From Deltaproteobacteria bacterium (GTDB lineage: Bacteria; Desulfobacterota; Binatia; UBA9968), in the NCBI GenBank assembly GCA_009379725.1, contig WHTF01000003.1:31723-95722 (forward strand): DNA of 64,000 nt, read 5' to 3'. The notes beneath the pieces were generated by a model. The model saw only the letters and a program-made list of their open reading frames with translations, had not been told where the DNA came from and ran no database searches. The translations under genes and the position numbers were made by a program. Every line of letters begins with the position of its first letter. Within the stretch, counting starts at the first letter, position 1. Below are positions 46,282 through 55,628 of the stretch, piece by piece.

Positions 46282-47679
46282 ATGGCCGGAAGGACACTTT
46301 ACGATAAGATTTGGGAATCTCATGCGGTCGGGATTCTTCCCACGGGACAGACTCAGCTTTTTATCGGGCTCCATTTGATTCACGAAATTACTACGGCTCC
46401 AGCATTCGATATGCTGCGGGAAAAGGGCATGGACGTGGCCTTTCCCGAGCGAACCTTCGCCACGGTGGATCACATCGTGCCGACTGACGTTCGGACGCGG
46501 CCGTTTATGGATGCTGAAGCGGAAGAATTGACTCAAGCGCTGGAAAAAAACGTCAAGCAATTCGGCGTTGAATTTTTCGGCATCGATAGCGCCAACCAAG
46601 GTATCGTCCATGTCATCGGACCGCAGCTCGGTTTGACACAACCGGGCATGACGCTTGCCTGTGGCGACAGCCATACCAGCACGCACGGCGCGTTCGGCAC
46701 ACTGGCATTCGGCATCGGCACCAGCCAGGTGCGTGATGTCTTGGCCACACAGACGCTGGCGATGGACAAGCTTAAAGTGCGTCGCATTAACGTCGATGGC
46801 ACGCTTGGCACCGGCGTCTATGCCAAAGACGTAATTCTCAGTATTATCCGCCGGCTCGGAGTTAGCGGAGGTAAGGGATTCGCTTATGAGTATGGTGGTT
46901 CGGTTATCGACAAGATGAACATGGAAGAGCGCATGACCGTATGCAACATGAGCATCGAAGGCGGTGCATTGGTGGGTTATGTGAATCCGGACGGGACGAC
47001 TTTTGAATACCTGAAGGGCAGACCGCACGTGCCGACCGGAGCTGCTTTCGACCGTGCGATTAGCTACTGGAAATCTGTCGCATCCGACGCCGACGCCAAA
47101 TACGATGATGTGGTCAAGCTCATAGGGAAAGATATTGAACCGACGGTTACCTGGGGAATCAATCCGGGACAAGCGGTGGGTATCACGGAAATGCTTCCGA
47201 AACCGGCTGAATACTCCGACCCGGCTGGAGCAACGAAGGCGTATGAGCATATGGGCTGGCAGCCCGGTGCTCCGATTCTTGGGACACCGATTAACGTCGC
47301 GTTTATCGGCTCTTGCACCAATGGTCGTCTCGCTGACCTGCGCGCCGCCGCCAAGGTCGCTAAAGGACGAAAAGTTCAGTCGGGAATTCGTGCGCTGGTC
47401 GTGCCCGGCTCTGCCGAAGTAAAAAAACTTGCCGAACGGGAAGGGTTGCACGAGGTGTTTAAAGAAGCGGGATTCGAATGGCGTGAAGCGGGCTGTTCGA
47501 TGTGTCTGGCGATGAATCCGGACAAGCTTAACGGCAACGAAGTCTCGGCGTCTTCATCCAATCGTAACTTCATCGGCCGCCAGGGGAGCCCCCAGGGAAG
47601 AACTCTGCTGATGAGTCCCGCGATGGTTGCGGCGGCTGCATTGAACGGTAAAGTCGTCGATGTCCGGGAGTATCAATAA
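46282..47679 (+). CDS. leuC: 3-isopropylmalate dehydratase, large subunit
   Basis: This [4Fe-4S] aconitase-type enzyme isomerises 2- to 3-isopropylmalate. It has 465 residues from ATG 46282 (TTG 46276 is too close to AAGGAG). Cluster cysteines: one in [18 protein letters not shown] and two in [29 protein letters not shown] and [15 protein letters not shown] are family blocks. It is paired with leuD nine bases later. The large antisense frame here is a shadow. Confidence 0.97.
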   Translation: MAGRTLYDKIWESHAVGILPTGQTQLFIGLHLIHEITTAPAFDMLREKGMDVAFPERTFATVDHIVPTDVRTRPFMDAEAEELTQALEKNVKQFGVEFFGIDSANQGIVHVIGPQLGLTQPGMTLACGDSHTSTHGAFGTLAFGIGTSQVRDVLATQTLAMDKLKVRRINVDGTLGTGVYAKDVILSIIRRLGVSGGKGFAYEYGGSVIDKMNMEERMTVCNMSIEGGALVGYVNPDGTTFEYLKGRPHVPTGAAFDRAISYWKSVASDADAKYDDVVKLIGKDIEPTVTWGINPGQAVGITEMLPKPAEYSDPAGATKAYEHMGWQPGAPILGTPINVAFIGSCTNGRLADLRAAAKVAKGRKVQSGIRALVVPGSAEVKKLAEREGLHEVFKEAGFEWREAGCSMCLAMNPDKLNGNEVSASSSNRNFIGRQGSPQGRTLLMSPAMVAAAALNGKVVDVREYQ

Positions 47680-47688
47680 GAGGAAGCT

Positions 47689-48303
47689 ATGAGCGAAATC
47701 GTAAAAATCACCAACGTCACCGGGACTGCTGTCACGATCCGGGGCAACGATATCGATACCGATCGAATCATTCCGGCGCGCTATTTGAAAGAAGTTACCT
47801 TTGCGCGCATGGGTGAGTACCCATTCTTCGACGAACGTTTCGACGGCGCCGGCAATTTGAAGCCCCATCCGCTCAACGATCCCAAGTATAAAGGCGCGTC
47901 GCTGCTTTTCGTCAACAAGAACTTTGGTTGCGGTTCGTCTCGCGAGCACGCGCCGCAGGCGCTGTATCGGTACGGCCTCAATGCGATTGTCGGCGAATCC
48001 TTTGCGGCTATTTTTGCCGGCAATTGCACGATCATGGGAGTACCGGCAGTGACGGTGAGCGCCGGCGACATCGAGCAGTTGATGCAAACCGTGGAGAAAG
48101 ACCCGAAGACAAGCTTTAATCTCGATATCGAAGCCAAAACGATTTCTTTCGGCGAGCAAAAGATTGCCATCGACCTACCCGAGACTTATCGAAGCGCCTT
48201 GACCAGCGGGTCTTGGGATTCGACGGCGTTGCTCAGGGCTAATTTGGAACAAGTAAAGAAGACAGCAACCAAGCTTCCCTACATGAGCAACTTTCCCGGG
48301 TAG
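47689..48303 (+). CDS. leuD: 3-isopropylmalate dehydratase, small subunit
   Basis: It forms the swivelling domain of LeuCD. It has 204 residues, the proteobacterial/actinobacterial long LeuD type. Blocks: GNDIDTDRIIPARYLKEV, NFGCGSSREHAPQAL, and IVGESFAAIFAGNCTIMGV. ATG 47689 follows AGAGGAAG. It is the end of the leucine cluster. After it come 138 bases with no clear terminator. Confidence 0.96.
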   Translation: MSEIVKITNVTGTAVTIRGNDIDTDRIIPARYLKEVTFARMGEYPFFDERFDGAGNLKPHPLNDPKYKGASLLFVNKNFGCGSSREHAPQALYRYGLNAIVGESFAAIFAGNCTIMGVPAVTVSAGDIEQLMQTVEKDPKTSFNLDIEAKTISFGEQKIAIDLPETYRSALTSGSWDSTALLRANLEQVKKTATKLPYMSNFPG

Positions 48304-48441
48304 GTCTCGCCTGCCGGATTGACGCTGGCGCTCAATGCCTGTTCCGCTGCTTTAATGTCCCGAACTTAATCAGCCGCAGGTTACCAATACTGTCCAGTCG
48401 ATTAGCGGTTATCGAATCGTCGAACTCATTAGGAGGTGAAG

Positions 48442-48747
48442 ATGGCTAACAAATGGGACGAACGTAAGAAGGCGCAAGAAGACGAGTATTTTGTTAAGAA
48501 GGAACGCGAACTCCTCGAAAAACTTAAAGCCAAGCAAGAGGGAGAGGCGAAGGCTGCTGAGCAGGTGGCGGGCCAAATGAAGTGTCCGAAGTGCGGCCAA
48601 CCTCTCGAAGCACGCAGCTTTCAGAAAATCGAGATTGATCAGTGCACGGGCTGTTATGGCATTTGGCTCGACGCCGGCGAAATGGAACAGGTCGCCGGAA
48701 AGGAAAATGACAGTTGGCTCGGCAGGTTTTGGCAGACGAACCGCTGA
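48442..48747 (+). CDS. Small zinc-ribbon protein (zf-TFIIB type)
   Basis: This 101-residue protein has a charged helical N-terminus (WDERKKAQEDEYFVKKEREL), a short Ala/Glu coiled segment, then a zinc ribbon: CPKCGQPLEARSF and CTGCYGIWLDAGEM. The CxxC pairs and the GIWLDAGE end fit the zf-TFIIB domain, common in bacterial small proteins of unknown function. ATG 48442 is five bases after AGGAGG (48431-48436). It is not obviously co-transcribed with either neighbour. Confidence 0.82.
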   Translation: MANKWDERKKAQEDEYFVKKERELLEKLKAKQEGEAKAAEQVAGQMKCPKCGQPLEARSFQKIEIDQCTGCYGIWLDAGEMEQVAGKENDSWLGRFWQTNR

Positions 48748-48764
48748 GAGCTTTGCGTCATCGG

Positions 48765-48792
48765 TTGACAGAAGAAACAGTTCGGTTAGATT
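48765..48792 (+). promoter_or_regulatory. Sigma-70 promoter of the exported methyltransferase gene
   Basis: A perfect TTGACA (48765-48770) and TAGATT (48787-48792) are 16 bases apart. The same TAGATT -10 serves the YdcH-like/ilvB unit. The start near 48799 leaves a leader of about 30 bases. Confidence 0.65.
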
Positions 48793-48827
48793 CGGACTAC
48801 TCAAATCAGCCATAAGTAGAGGCATCG

Positions 48828-49400
48828 ATGAACAGATTTTGGCGCACTCCTTTGTTGATTCTTGCGGTTATGTCCGTCTCGGCGCTTGCTTTAAATCTCA
48901 CTTTAGCGCCAGCCCAGGAAGCGAAGATTGTCCCCTACGTGCCAACGCCCCAAGAGGTTGTCGATCGGATGCTCGAATTGGCTCAGGTAAAGAAAGGCGA
49001 CGTGGTATACGATCTTGGTTCGGGTGACGGGAGAATCGTTGTAACGGCGGCCAAGAAGTATGGCGTCAAGGCCATTGGCTTTGAGATCGATCCTGAACGC
49101 ATTAAAGAGTCCGCCGAGAATATTAAAAAAGCCGGCGTGGCACATTTAGTGGAGATCCGCCAGCAAGACATTAGAACGGTTGATTTATCACCGGCCTCCG
49201 TTCTGACGATGTATCTATTGCCTGAGGTCAATCTCATGATCCGACCCAATATCTGGAAGCAAATGAAACCTGGTTCTCGTGTTGTATCACACGATTTCGA
49301 CATGGGAGATTGGAAGCCGCTCAAAAAAGAAAATATAAAGGACGGTTCGAGTTGGGATCACACACTCTACCTCTGGCATGTCGAGGCGGGTAAAAAATAA
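48828..49400 (+). CDS. SAM-dependent methyltransferase-fold protein with signal peptide
   Basis: This 190-residue protein has a strong N-terminal signal (MNRFWRTPLLILAVMSVSAL) with probable cleavage after AQEA-like residues near 30. A class I methyltransferase core follows: VVYDLGSGDGRIVVTAAKKY (motif I), GFEIDPERIKESAENIKKA, and the motif IV position LTMYLLPEVN. The motif resembles DOT1/KMT-like bacterial proteins. An exported SAM enzyme is odd because SAM is cytoplasmic; the N-terminus might instead be a membrane anchor with the enzyme inside. The substrate is unknown. The ATG is at 48828. Confidence 0.85.
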   Translation: MNRFWRTPLLILAVMSVSALALNLTLAPAQEAKIVPYVPTPQEVVDRMLELAQVKKGDVVYDLGSGDGRIVVTAAKKYGVKAIGFEIDPERIKESAENIKKAGVAHLVEIRQQDIRTVDLSPASVLTMYLLPEVNLMIRPNIWKQMKPGSRVVSHDFDMGDWKPLKKENIKDGSSWDHTLYLWHVEAGKK

Positions 49401-49544
49401 TCGGCCAATACTCGAGTGCGGCGAATCAAGTGAGGGACCGAAAGTGCGCTGATCGCAGCTACTTGATGGACTATCCCGTTTCCAATTTGAATTAGGCTCG
49501 ATCCTATATCCTCGTGCGTTCTCGTGAAATCTAGCAGGGCACCT

Positions 49545-50696
49545 GTGAATCTAAAACTAAACATACTTTCGGCGATACTGGGGATAAGTTTTCTCTACGG
49601 TAATGCAGTTGCGGCCGACATTAAAATCGGTATTGCTGCGGCATTGACAGGGAATGCGGCGCAATACGGCCTGCCGATCCGACAGGGGCTTGAACTTGCC
49701 GCCGCAGAGATTAACGTTCGGGGCGGCGTCAATGGAAATCGCCTAGAACTGATCATCGAGGATGAGCAGGGCAAAAAAGAAGAGGGCATCAACGTCTTTA
49801 AGAAGCTTATTTTTCAGAACAAGGTCATGATGTTGTTCGGGCCGACGCTGTCGAACTCAGCGCAAGCTTCCGATCCGGTTGCCCAAACTGCTAAAGTCGT
49901 CGTCTTTGGTACCTCAAATACTGCCGATGGGATCACCTCGATTGGCGACTACGTTTTCCGGAATTCAGTCACCGAGCGGGATATATTGCCGATAACACTC
50001 AAAATTGCTGCACAGAATACCGGCTTAAAAAAGGTCGCGGTGATCTACGGCAACGACGATATCTTTACCAAAAGTGGCTACGACAACTTTAAGAAAGCGC
50101 TGCGAGATTTGAAGATCCCCGTCGCGACCACCGAGACTTTTGCCAAAGGCGATGTGAGTTTCAAGCCACAGCTGACAAACATCAGAGCCAGTAATCCTGA
50201 CGCGGTCGTACTGTCAGCTTTGGTTGCGGAAGGCGCGCCAATTATGGTGCAGGCGCGACAGTTGGGGATCACCTTACCTTTTATCGGTGGCAATGGCATG
50301 AACTCTCCGAGAGTCTTTGAGCTGGCCAAAGGCAACTCCGATAACCTGTGGGTTGGCAGCCCTTGGTCCGTAGAAAGTCCGGCGCCGGAAAATAAACGAT
50401 TTATCGCCGCTTATCTAAAAGCCCACGGGACGATGCCGGATCAGTTCGCGGCACAGGCTTACGATGCAATGTATATCGCGGCGCAAGCGCTTAAAACAAT
50501 CAAACTGACGGGCAAGCTTGAGACGGATCGTAAAGCGTTGCGGGACGCTCTGCCCGCTACGCAGTGGAACGGCGCAACCGGCCCCTTCAAGTTTCGCCGG
50601 ATCGTGGGACGCAATGGCAAGCCGGCCGGCTACGATGCGGTACAAACCGCCATTGTCATGGTGACCCAGGCCAACCGGTACGTCATTAAGAACTAG
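49545..50696 (+). CDS. livK: Branched-chain-amino-acid-type ABC transporter binding protein (LivK-like)
   Basis: This is the periplasmic substrate-binding protein of the importer encoded downstream. It has 383 residues from GTG 49545, with a signal peptide ending near NAVAA. Peripla_BP_6 features: IKIGIAAALTGNAAQYGLPI, LELAAAEINVRGGVNG, LIIEDEQGKKEEGINVFKKL and GPTLSNSAQASDPVA. GTG 49524 would add seven residues. The ligand may be a branched-chain amino acid, but the family also takes aromatic acids, amides and urea; the gene symbol reflects the system, not a proven ligand. Confidence 0.92.
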   Translation: MNLKLNILSAILGISFLYGNAVAADIKIGIAAALTGNAAQYGLPIRQGLELAAAEINVRGGVNGNRLELIIEDEQGKKEEGINVFKKLIFQNKVMMLFGPTLSNSAQASDPVAQTAKVVVFGTSNTADGITSIGDYVFRNSVTERDILPITLKIAAQNTGLKKVAVIYGNDDIFTKSGYDNFKKALRDLKIPVATTETFAKGDVSFKPQLTNIRASNPDAVVLSALVAEGAPIMVQARQLGITLPFIGGNGMNSPRVFELAKGNSDNLWVGSPWSVESPAPENKRFIAAYLKAHGTMPDQFAAQAYDAMYIAAQALKTIKLTGKLETDRKALRDALPATQWNGATGPFKFRRIVGRNGKPAGYDAVQTAIVMVTQANRYVIKN

Positions 50697-50698
50697 CG

Positions 50699-51580
50699 AT
50701 GCTCGCCCAGCAGTTCATCAACGCTATTTCATTGGGCGGTGTCTACGCGCTTTTTGCGCTTGGTTTTACTTTGATCTTTGGCGTACTGGGGATAGTGAAC
50801 CTAGCGCACGGCGCAGTATTCATGCTCGGCGCCTATTCCGCTTTGCACGCAGTTATATTATTGCGGCTGCCTTTAATGGCCGCCATCCTCGCGGCTATCG
50901 TGACTACAGGCGCTGCGGGCTGGCTCCTTGACAAGCTGATTTTTGCGCCGTTGCGCGCTCGCGATGCGCCGCATTTGGCGCCCATGATCGCGACGATTGG
51001 TTTGGCCATTTGCTTAAGTAGCTCCGTGGAAGGTTTTTTTGGAGCGCAGAATCTGCGTTTTCCAGTCGAGGCGTTGCCGACTGAAACCTTGAGCCTGGGT
51101 GGTATCCGGATTACGTGGCTTGAACTGCAAATTGTTTTGTTGGCTTTCGTGCTGATGGGCATATTGATGTGGTGTCTGAAGCAAACCCGCATCGGCCGCG
51201 CACTGCGCGGTTTGGCTGAATCGCCGAAGGCGGCTGCGCTTTTGGGCATCGATGTCGAGGGACTGTTTCGCTTCACTTCAGTCCTCGCATCGCTGCTCGG
51301 CGGCGTCGCTGGCGTGCTGATTGCGTTATATACCAACGCCGTGTTTCCTCTGATGGGACAGCCGATGCTGCATAAAGGAATCGCGGTGGTGATCCTTGGC
51401 GGCATGGGCGATATACGCGGCGCTTTGCTCGGCGGATTTTTTCTTGGTTTCGCCGAGGTTTTCTCGGTTGCCTACATAGGTTCGACCATGCGCGATGCGG
51501 TCGCGTTCGGTCTGTTATTTGCCATCCTGCTGCTTCGGCCCGACGGCCTGTTCGGCAAGGCCACGCAGCGACGCGCATAG
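50699..51580 (+). CDS. livH: ABC importer permease LivH
   Basis: This 293-residue integral membrane protein has about eight hydrophobic segments. LivH markers: QQFINAISLGGVYALFALGF at the start, LGIVNLAHGAVFMLGAY, the EAA-like loop RALRGLAESPKAAALLGID, and GGMGDIRGALLGGFFLG at the end. It begins two bases after livK. It forms the channel with LivM. Confidence 0.95.
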   Translation: MLAQQFINAISLGGVYALFALGFTLIFGVLGIVNLAHGAVFMLGAYSALHAVILLRLPLMAAILAAIVTTGAAGWLLDKLIFAPLRARDAPHLAPMIATIGLAICLSSSVEGFFGAQNLRFPVEALPTETLSLGGIRITWLELQIVLLAFVLMGILMWCLKQTRIGRALRGLAESPKAAALLGIDVEGLFRFTSVLASLLGGVAGVLIALYTNAVFPLMGQPMLHKGIAVVILGGMGDIRGALLGGFFLGFAEVFSVAYIGSTMRDAVAFGLLFAILLLRPDGLFGKATQRRA

Positions 51581-51624
51581 CGAGGCTTCAACATTCTATC
51601 AGATCGCAGTTGAAAGAACGCGGC

Positions 51625-52491
51625 ATGGAATGGCTCGATAATTTCTGGGCAACTTATAGCACTTTGCTGCTCTCCGTTGGCACTAATGTTTTGTTGGCAT
51701 TGTCCATCTACTTGACCCTTGCCTGCGGCTTACTCACGGTGGCCAATGCGGCTTTTATGGCCATCGGCGCGTATACGGCCGCTCTCCTCACTCTGCAAAC
51801 CGGAACTCCATTTCTCTTGGCCTTGATCCTTGGTGCGCTACTCCCCGCGTTGGTTGCCATGTTAATTGGGCGGCCAACGCTAAGACTGTCCGGAGTGTAT
51901 CTGGCCATGGCAACTTTGGCGTTTGGCGAAGTCGTGCGCATCCTCATACTCAATGCGGAAGATTTAACCGGCGGTGCCCTCGGACTGAATGGCATTGCGC
52001 AACTGACGACCGGGTTCGACGTCGCGTTTGCGCTAATCGGCGCGCTCTATGTTTTGCTGCGATTCGCGGGTTCGCGCATCGGTCGTGCTATGGCGGCGAT
52101 TCGTCAAGACGAGATTGCCACCGAGCTCATGGGATTAAATGTCCGCGCTTATAAGCTTTTTGCTTTTGTTCTGGGGGCTGCACTGGCAGGATTGGCGGGC
52201 GCGCTCAACGCCCATTTTACATTTTTTATCAGTCCTAATGAATATGGCTTTGAACGTGCCGTTGAGATTCTCGCCATGGGCGTGCTGGGCGGTACCGGCA
52301 GCCCGTGGGGTGCAGTGCTTGGTGGTGTAGTCATTACACTTTTGCCGGAGCTTTTACGTGGCTTCGGTCATTATCGTCCGCTGATCAACGGGGTCGTCTT
52401 AATTGTCATTATAATTTATTCGCCCCAAGGTATTTGGGATCTCACGCGGTTTATACGGCGACGGCATTCAGGAAAACCAGCGGTAAACTAA
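51625..52491 (+). CDS. livM: ABC importer permease LivM
   Basis: This second channel subunit has 288 residues from ATG 51625; TTG 51610 is an alternative. LivM pattern: LTLACGLLTVANAAFMAIGA, RLSGVYLAMATLAFGEVVRI, the coupling loop GRAMAAIRQDEIATELMGLN, and GMGVLGGTGSPWGAVLGG-like residues near 235-250. The stop TAA shares its last base with the ATG of livG (52491). It is hydrophobic throughout. Confidence 0.94.
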   Translation: MEWLDNFWATYSTLLLSVGTNVLLALSIYLTLACGLLTVANAAFMAIGAYTAALLTLQTGTPFLLALILGALLPALVAMLIGRPTLRLSGVYLAMATLAFGEVVRILILNAEDLTGGALGLNGIAQLTTGFDVAFALIGALYVLLRFAGSRIGRAMAAIRQDEIATELMGLNVRAYKLFAFVLGAALAGLAGALNAHFTFFISPNEYGFERAVEILAMGVLGGTGSPWGAVLGGVVITLLPELLRGFGHYRPLINGVVLIVIIIYSPQGIWDLTRFIRRRHSGKPAVN

Positions 52492-53282
52492 TGATGCTAA
52501 GATTATCATCGATTTCTAAACACTTTGGCGGCTTGCAGGTGCTTCAAGAAGTCAGCCTCACGGTACCTGAGCGGGGAATCGTTGGTTTGATTGGCCCTAA
52601 TGGCGCTGGAAAGACGACCGTCTTCAATCTTATTACCGGATTGCTGATTCCAAGCGAAGGCACGATTGATTTCTTGGGACAGCGGCTAAATGGTATGGCC
52701 TCCTATCAGATCACCCGCTTCGGTGTGGCGCGGACTTTTCAAAATGTTCGTATCTTTAGAGAGATGTCCGTGATGGAAAACGTCCTGGTGGCAATGGGGT
52801 ATCAAAGTAACTATAGCGCTGCAAGCGTGCTTCTGCCGTCGCCGCATCTTCGACGCGCGCAGCGGCGCGAGCAAGAGATCGCGCGCGAATTGTTGTTCAA
52901 AGTGGGCCTTGCCGACCAAGCCGATCTCTTGGCCGGTAAGCTGTCATACGGCGCGCAGCGCCGTATGGAGATCGCACGGGCACTCGCTACAGGCCCTAAG
53001 TTGCTTCTGTTGGATGAACCGGCGGCTGGCATGAATACCGTAGAAAAACAGCAATTGATGGACGAAATTCTCAAGCTCCATGAGAGCCGCCTTAGTCTCT
53101 TGATCATTGAGCACGACATGCGCTTCATCATGAATTTGTGCAAGCAGATTGTCGTCTTGAATTTCGGTCGTTTGATTGCTCAGGGTACTCCCGACGAGGT
53201 TCGCGCCAACCCCGAAGTCGTTGCGGCCTATCTGGGACGTGAGGATGAGCCCGAGATTGCGACGGTCTTCATGCCGTCATGA
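52491..53282 (+). CDS. livG: ABC importer ATPase LivG
   Basis: This nucleotide-binding subunit has 263 residues. Walker A GLIGPNGAGKTTVFNLITG, Q-loop VARTFQNVRIF, signature LSYGAQRRMEIARAL, Walker B LLLLDEPAAGMN and switch His in LLIIEHDMRFIM are all present, so it should be active. ATG 52491 (or 52494) is coupled to livM by a one-base overlap; the longer frame to 52305 lies inside livM and is rejected. It overlaps livF by four bases. Confidence 0.95.
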   Translation: MMLRLSSISKHFGGLQVLQEVSLTVPERGIVGLIGPNGAGKTTVFNLITGLLIPSEGTIDFLGQRLNGMASYQITRFGVARTFQNVRIFREMSVMENVLVAMGYQSNYSAASVLLPSPHLRRAQRREQEIARELLFKVGLADQADLLAGKLSYGAQRRMEIARALATGPKLLLLDEPAAGMNTVEKQQLMDEILKLHESRLSLLIIEHDMRFIMNLCKQIVVLNFGRLIAQGTPDEVRANPEVVAAYLGREDEPEIATVFMPS

Positions 53283-53986
53283 ACACGCTTCTACAAGTGA
53301 CCGGTCTCCACGTTCACTACGGCGCGATTGAAGCCGTAAAGGGCATAGACCTCTCGCTTGCGCAAGGTCGTATAACAGCATTATTAGGGGCTAACGGGGC
53401 CGGCAAATCGACCACGTTGTTGACGCTGTCAGGATTAGTAAGAGCCAGTGAGGGTTCCATCGATTTTGACGGCGTCGAATTGCGAGAGCTCGCGCCGCAT
53501 CAGATCGTCTCACATGGAGTCGTGCAGGTCCCCGAGGGCCGTGAAATCCTCACCACTCTCACGGTGAGGGAAAATTTGCTTTTGGGTGGCTATCGCCGCC
53601 ATGACAATATCGCCGCCGATTTCAAAAATGTTCTCGAGTGGTTCCCGCGCCTGAACGAGAGACTCGATGGCGCGGCAGGCAATCTCTCGGGTGGCGAGCA
53701 GCAGATGCTCGCCATAGCCCGTGCGCTCATGGCCCAACCGCGGTTGCTTGTACTGGATGAGCCTTCTATGGGGTTAGCGCCGCTCTTGGTGCGCGAGATC
53801 TTCAAGATTCTGCGCGAGCTGAACGCTGGCGGTTTGACGATCTTTTTAGTCGAGCAAAATGCCCGCCAAGCCCTTAAAATTGCCCACCACGCTTACGTTA
53901 TGGAAAACGGGAAACTCGTCCTGTCCGCTCCCGCGGCGGATATGTTGAACAATTCAAAAGTCGTCGAAGCCTATTTGGGCGCCTGA
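53279..53986 (+). CDS. livF: ABC importer ATPase LivF
   Basis: This second ATPase subunit has 235 residues. Walker A LLGANGAGKSTTLLTLSG, the LivF hallmark VQVPEGREILTTLTVRENLL, signature LSGGEQQMLAIARALM, Walker B LLVLDEPSMGLAP, and switch FLVEQNARQALKIA are intact. It closes a complete livK-H-M-G-F cassette with overlaps at most junctions. No terminator with a T tract was seen downstream. Confidence 0.95.
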   Translation: MNTLLQVTGLHVHYGAIEAVKGIDLSLAQGRITALLGANGAGKSTTLLTLSGLVRASEGSIDFDGVELRELAPHQIVSHGVVQVPEGREILTTLTVRENLLLGGYRRHDNIAADFKNVLEWFPRLNERLDGAAGNLSGGEQQMLAIARALMAQPRLLVLDEPSMGLAPLLVREIFKILRELNAGGLTIFLVEQNARQALKIAHHAYVMENGKLVLSAPAADMLNNSKVVEAYLGA

Positions 53987-54352
53987 AGTTGGGTTCTAAC
54001 CATGCGCTGCCCATTGTCACAGCGGTTTTGCCTCATCGCCGCGGAAACGAGAATTCTGTCGATCACCTATGGCGGCTCTATTGGAGAACTTGAGGGCTTT
54101 TCGTAGCTGGCGCATGCGTTTCAATGACATGCGCCGGTCACAATGGGACATTCAAGCGTAAATGTGACGAATTTAGTTCGCTTTAGTCTGTTTTTCTCGA
54201 CCTTGTGGCTTTTACCGCGCCAGTTCTTCCGAATATTCGTCTTCAAATCATAACAACTTCCTAAATCTGCCTTGCGGTTTTACATCGCCCTTTGGCGCAA
54301 ATCCTGCGTTGATCGGAAACTGTAGTACTTCTCATGATCATTGGAGGTTTTG
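53987..54352. other. Intergenic region livF to HTH gene, with an inverted repeat
   Basis: No credible ORF lies in these 366 bases. GGCGCATG (54109-54116) pairs perfectly with CATGCGCC (54128-54135) over an 11-base loop. There is no T tract, so it is not a standard terminator. No clear promoter pair was found for the following operon. Confidence 0.5.
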
Positions 54353-54556
54353 GTGGATGAAATTTTAACCGCTTCACAAGTTGCCGACCTTTTACAAATT
54401 CACCCCAGGACTGTCTATAAACTGGTCAAGCAGGGCTCCATTCCGGGTCGTAAGTTTGGCGGTGGCTGGCGCTTTAGCAAGCATGAGGTCTTGTCAATGA
54501 TTACTCGACAGAATGTCAGGCAAACTTTGCAATCTCGCGTCGCGGAGGAAAGGTAA
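54353..54556 (+). CDS. AlpA/excisionase-like small HTH DNA-binding protein (second copy type)
   Basis: This 67-residue protein consists of one HTH_17 domain: LTASQVADLLQIHPRTVYKL followed by the wing SIPGRKFGGGWRFSKHEVL. GTG 54353 lies five bases after GGAGG (54343-54347); the TTG at 54341 overlaps that site and is rejected. It resembles the protein at 15568-15777 in fold and in the G-G-x-W-R-x wing, but the sequences are distinct. It is seven bases ahead of the binding-protein gene, so it may regulate that operon. Confidence 0.85.
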   Translation: MDEILTASQVADLLQIHPRTVYKLVKQGSIPGRKFGGGWRFSKHEVLSMITRQNVRQTLQSRVAEER

Positions 54557-54563
54557 ACCGACT

Positions 54564-55619
54564 ATGGACATACGAGCGTTCATGGATTTGTCCAAATGGC
54601 CGTCAATCAGGTGTTTGCAAGGCCAACGTCGCGCGTATCGTGCCGCTATGCTCAGGCGCTCTTTCCTGCTTGTGCTGACGATCATCTCGGTGTTGTGGCC
54701 AGTCTTCGCAGTCAACGCGCAAAAGATTTATTCCATCGGTTCACTCAACACAGGGGATCCGTTCATCAATGCTTTCGAGGGATTTAGACAGCGCATGACC
54801 GAATTGGGATATCGTGAGCGGCAAAACGTCCGATACCAATACTACAACTCGAGGGGCAACGATGAACTGCTCAGGAGCATTGCGCATAAACTGGTCCAAG
54901 ACAAAGTTGATTTGATTGTTACGTCATCGACCACCGCGACTGTTGCGGCGGCCAAGGCGACGGAAGGGACGCGCATTCCGGTAGTCTTTCTTAGCTCGGG
55001 AAATCCGCAAAAATTGGTTAAAAGCTTTTCGAGTTCGGGAAGCAACCTGGCCGGAATCAGTTCAGCGTCGCTTGAGCTTACCGGCAAACGCTTCGAGTTA
55101 TTAAAGGAGCTGGCCCCCGGAACAAAAAGGATCGCAATGCCATTGGATCCCAATGGGGTCAATTACAAAGCCATCGTCCACGATGCCGAGGAGACGGCTC
55201 CCAAATTCGGCGTCGGCACCTCGGAAATTCACGTCCGCAGCGTCGGCGAGATTGCCAAAGCCGCTCTCGCCGTTACGCGCAAGAATTTCGATGCGATCTA
55301 TTCGCCGCCTGACAGTCTCGTCACCGAGGGAATCGATCAACTGGTCGCCCAATCCGTTAAAGAAAAGTTGCCTTTCATTACTTCGTTGTTGGTCAATGTG
55401 AAACGCGGATGTCTAGCTACCTACGCCGCCGACTATCCAGCGCTGGGAAGGCAGGGCGCCGCCCTTGCGGATAAAATTTTCAAGGGAATCAAACCTTCAG
55501 AACTCCCGATCGAGCTACCTTATAAGCTGAAGTTAGTGCTGAATCTAAAGACCGCCCGGTCCATCGGACTGCAAATTCCCAAAGAGATTCTACTGAGGGC
55601 TGATGAAGTCGTTGAGTAA
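54564..55619 (+). CDS. TrpX-type ABC substrate-binding protein (ABC_sub_bind), orphan
   Basis: This periplasmic binding protein of the pfam04392 type has about 351 residues. Features: IYSIGSLNTGDPFINAFEGF, RQRMTELGYRERQNVRYQYY, KVDLIVTSSTTATVAAAKAT, and IPVVFLSSGNPQKLVKSFS. The hydrophobic signal lies at MLRRSFLLVLTIISVLWPVF, so ATG 54648 could be the true start and ATG 54564 gives an unusual 45-residue leader. There is no permease or ATPase of its own beside it. It ends nine bases before the histidine kinase, which suggests ligand sensing rather than transport. Confidence 0.87.
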   Translation: MDIRAFMDLSKWPSIRCLQGQRRAYRAAMLRRSFLLVLTIISVLWPVFAVNAQKIYSIGSLNTGDPFINAFEGFRQRMTELGYRERQNVRYQYYNSRGNDELLRSIAHKLVQDKVDLIVTSSTTATVAAAKATEGTRIPVVFLSSGNPQKLVKSFSSSGSNLAGISSASLELTGKRFELLKELAPGTKRIAMPLDPNGVNYKAIVHDAEETAPKFGVGTSEIHVRSVGEIAKAALAVTRKNFDAIYSPPDSLVTEGIDQLVAQSVKEKLPFITSLLVNVKRGCLATYAADYPALGRQGAALADKIFKGIKPSELPIELPYKLKLVLNLKTARSIGLQIPKEILLRADEVVE

Positions 55620-55628
55620 CTCGACATC

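Noticed and set aside
46240..47451. 403-codon open frame antisense to leuC
   Set aside because: It mirrors the leuC codons exactly, has no ribosome site or domain, and leuC itself is beyond doubt.
52305..52490. Upstream extension of livG
   Set aside because: It lies inside livM, and LivG proteins begin at the residues encoded from 52491.
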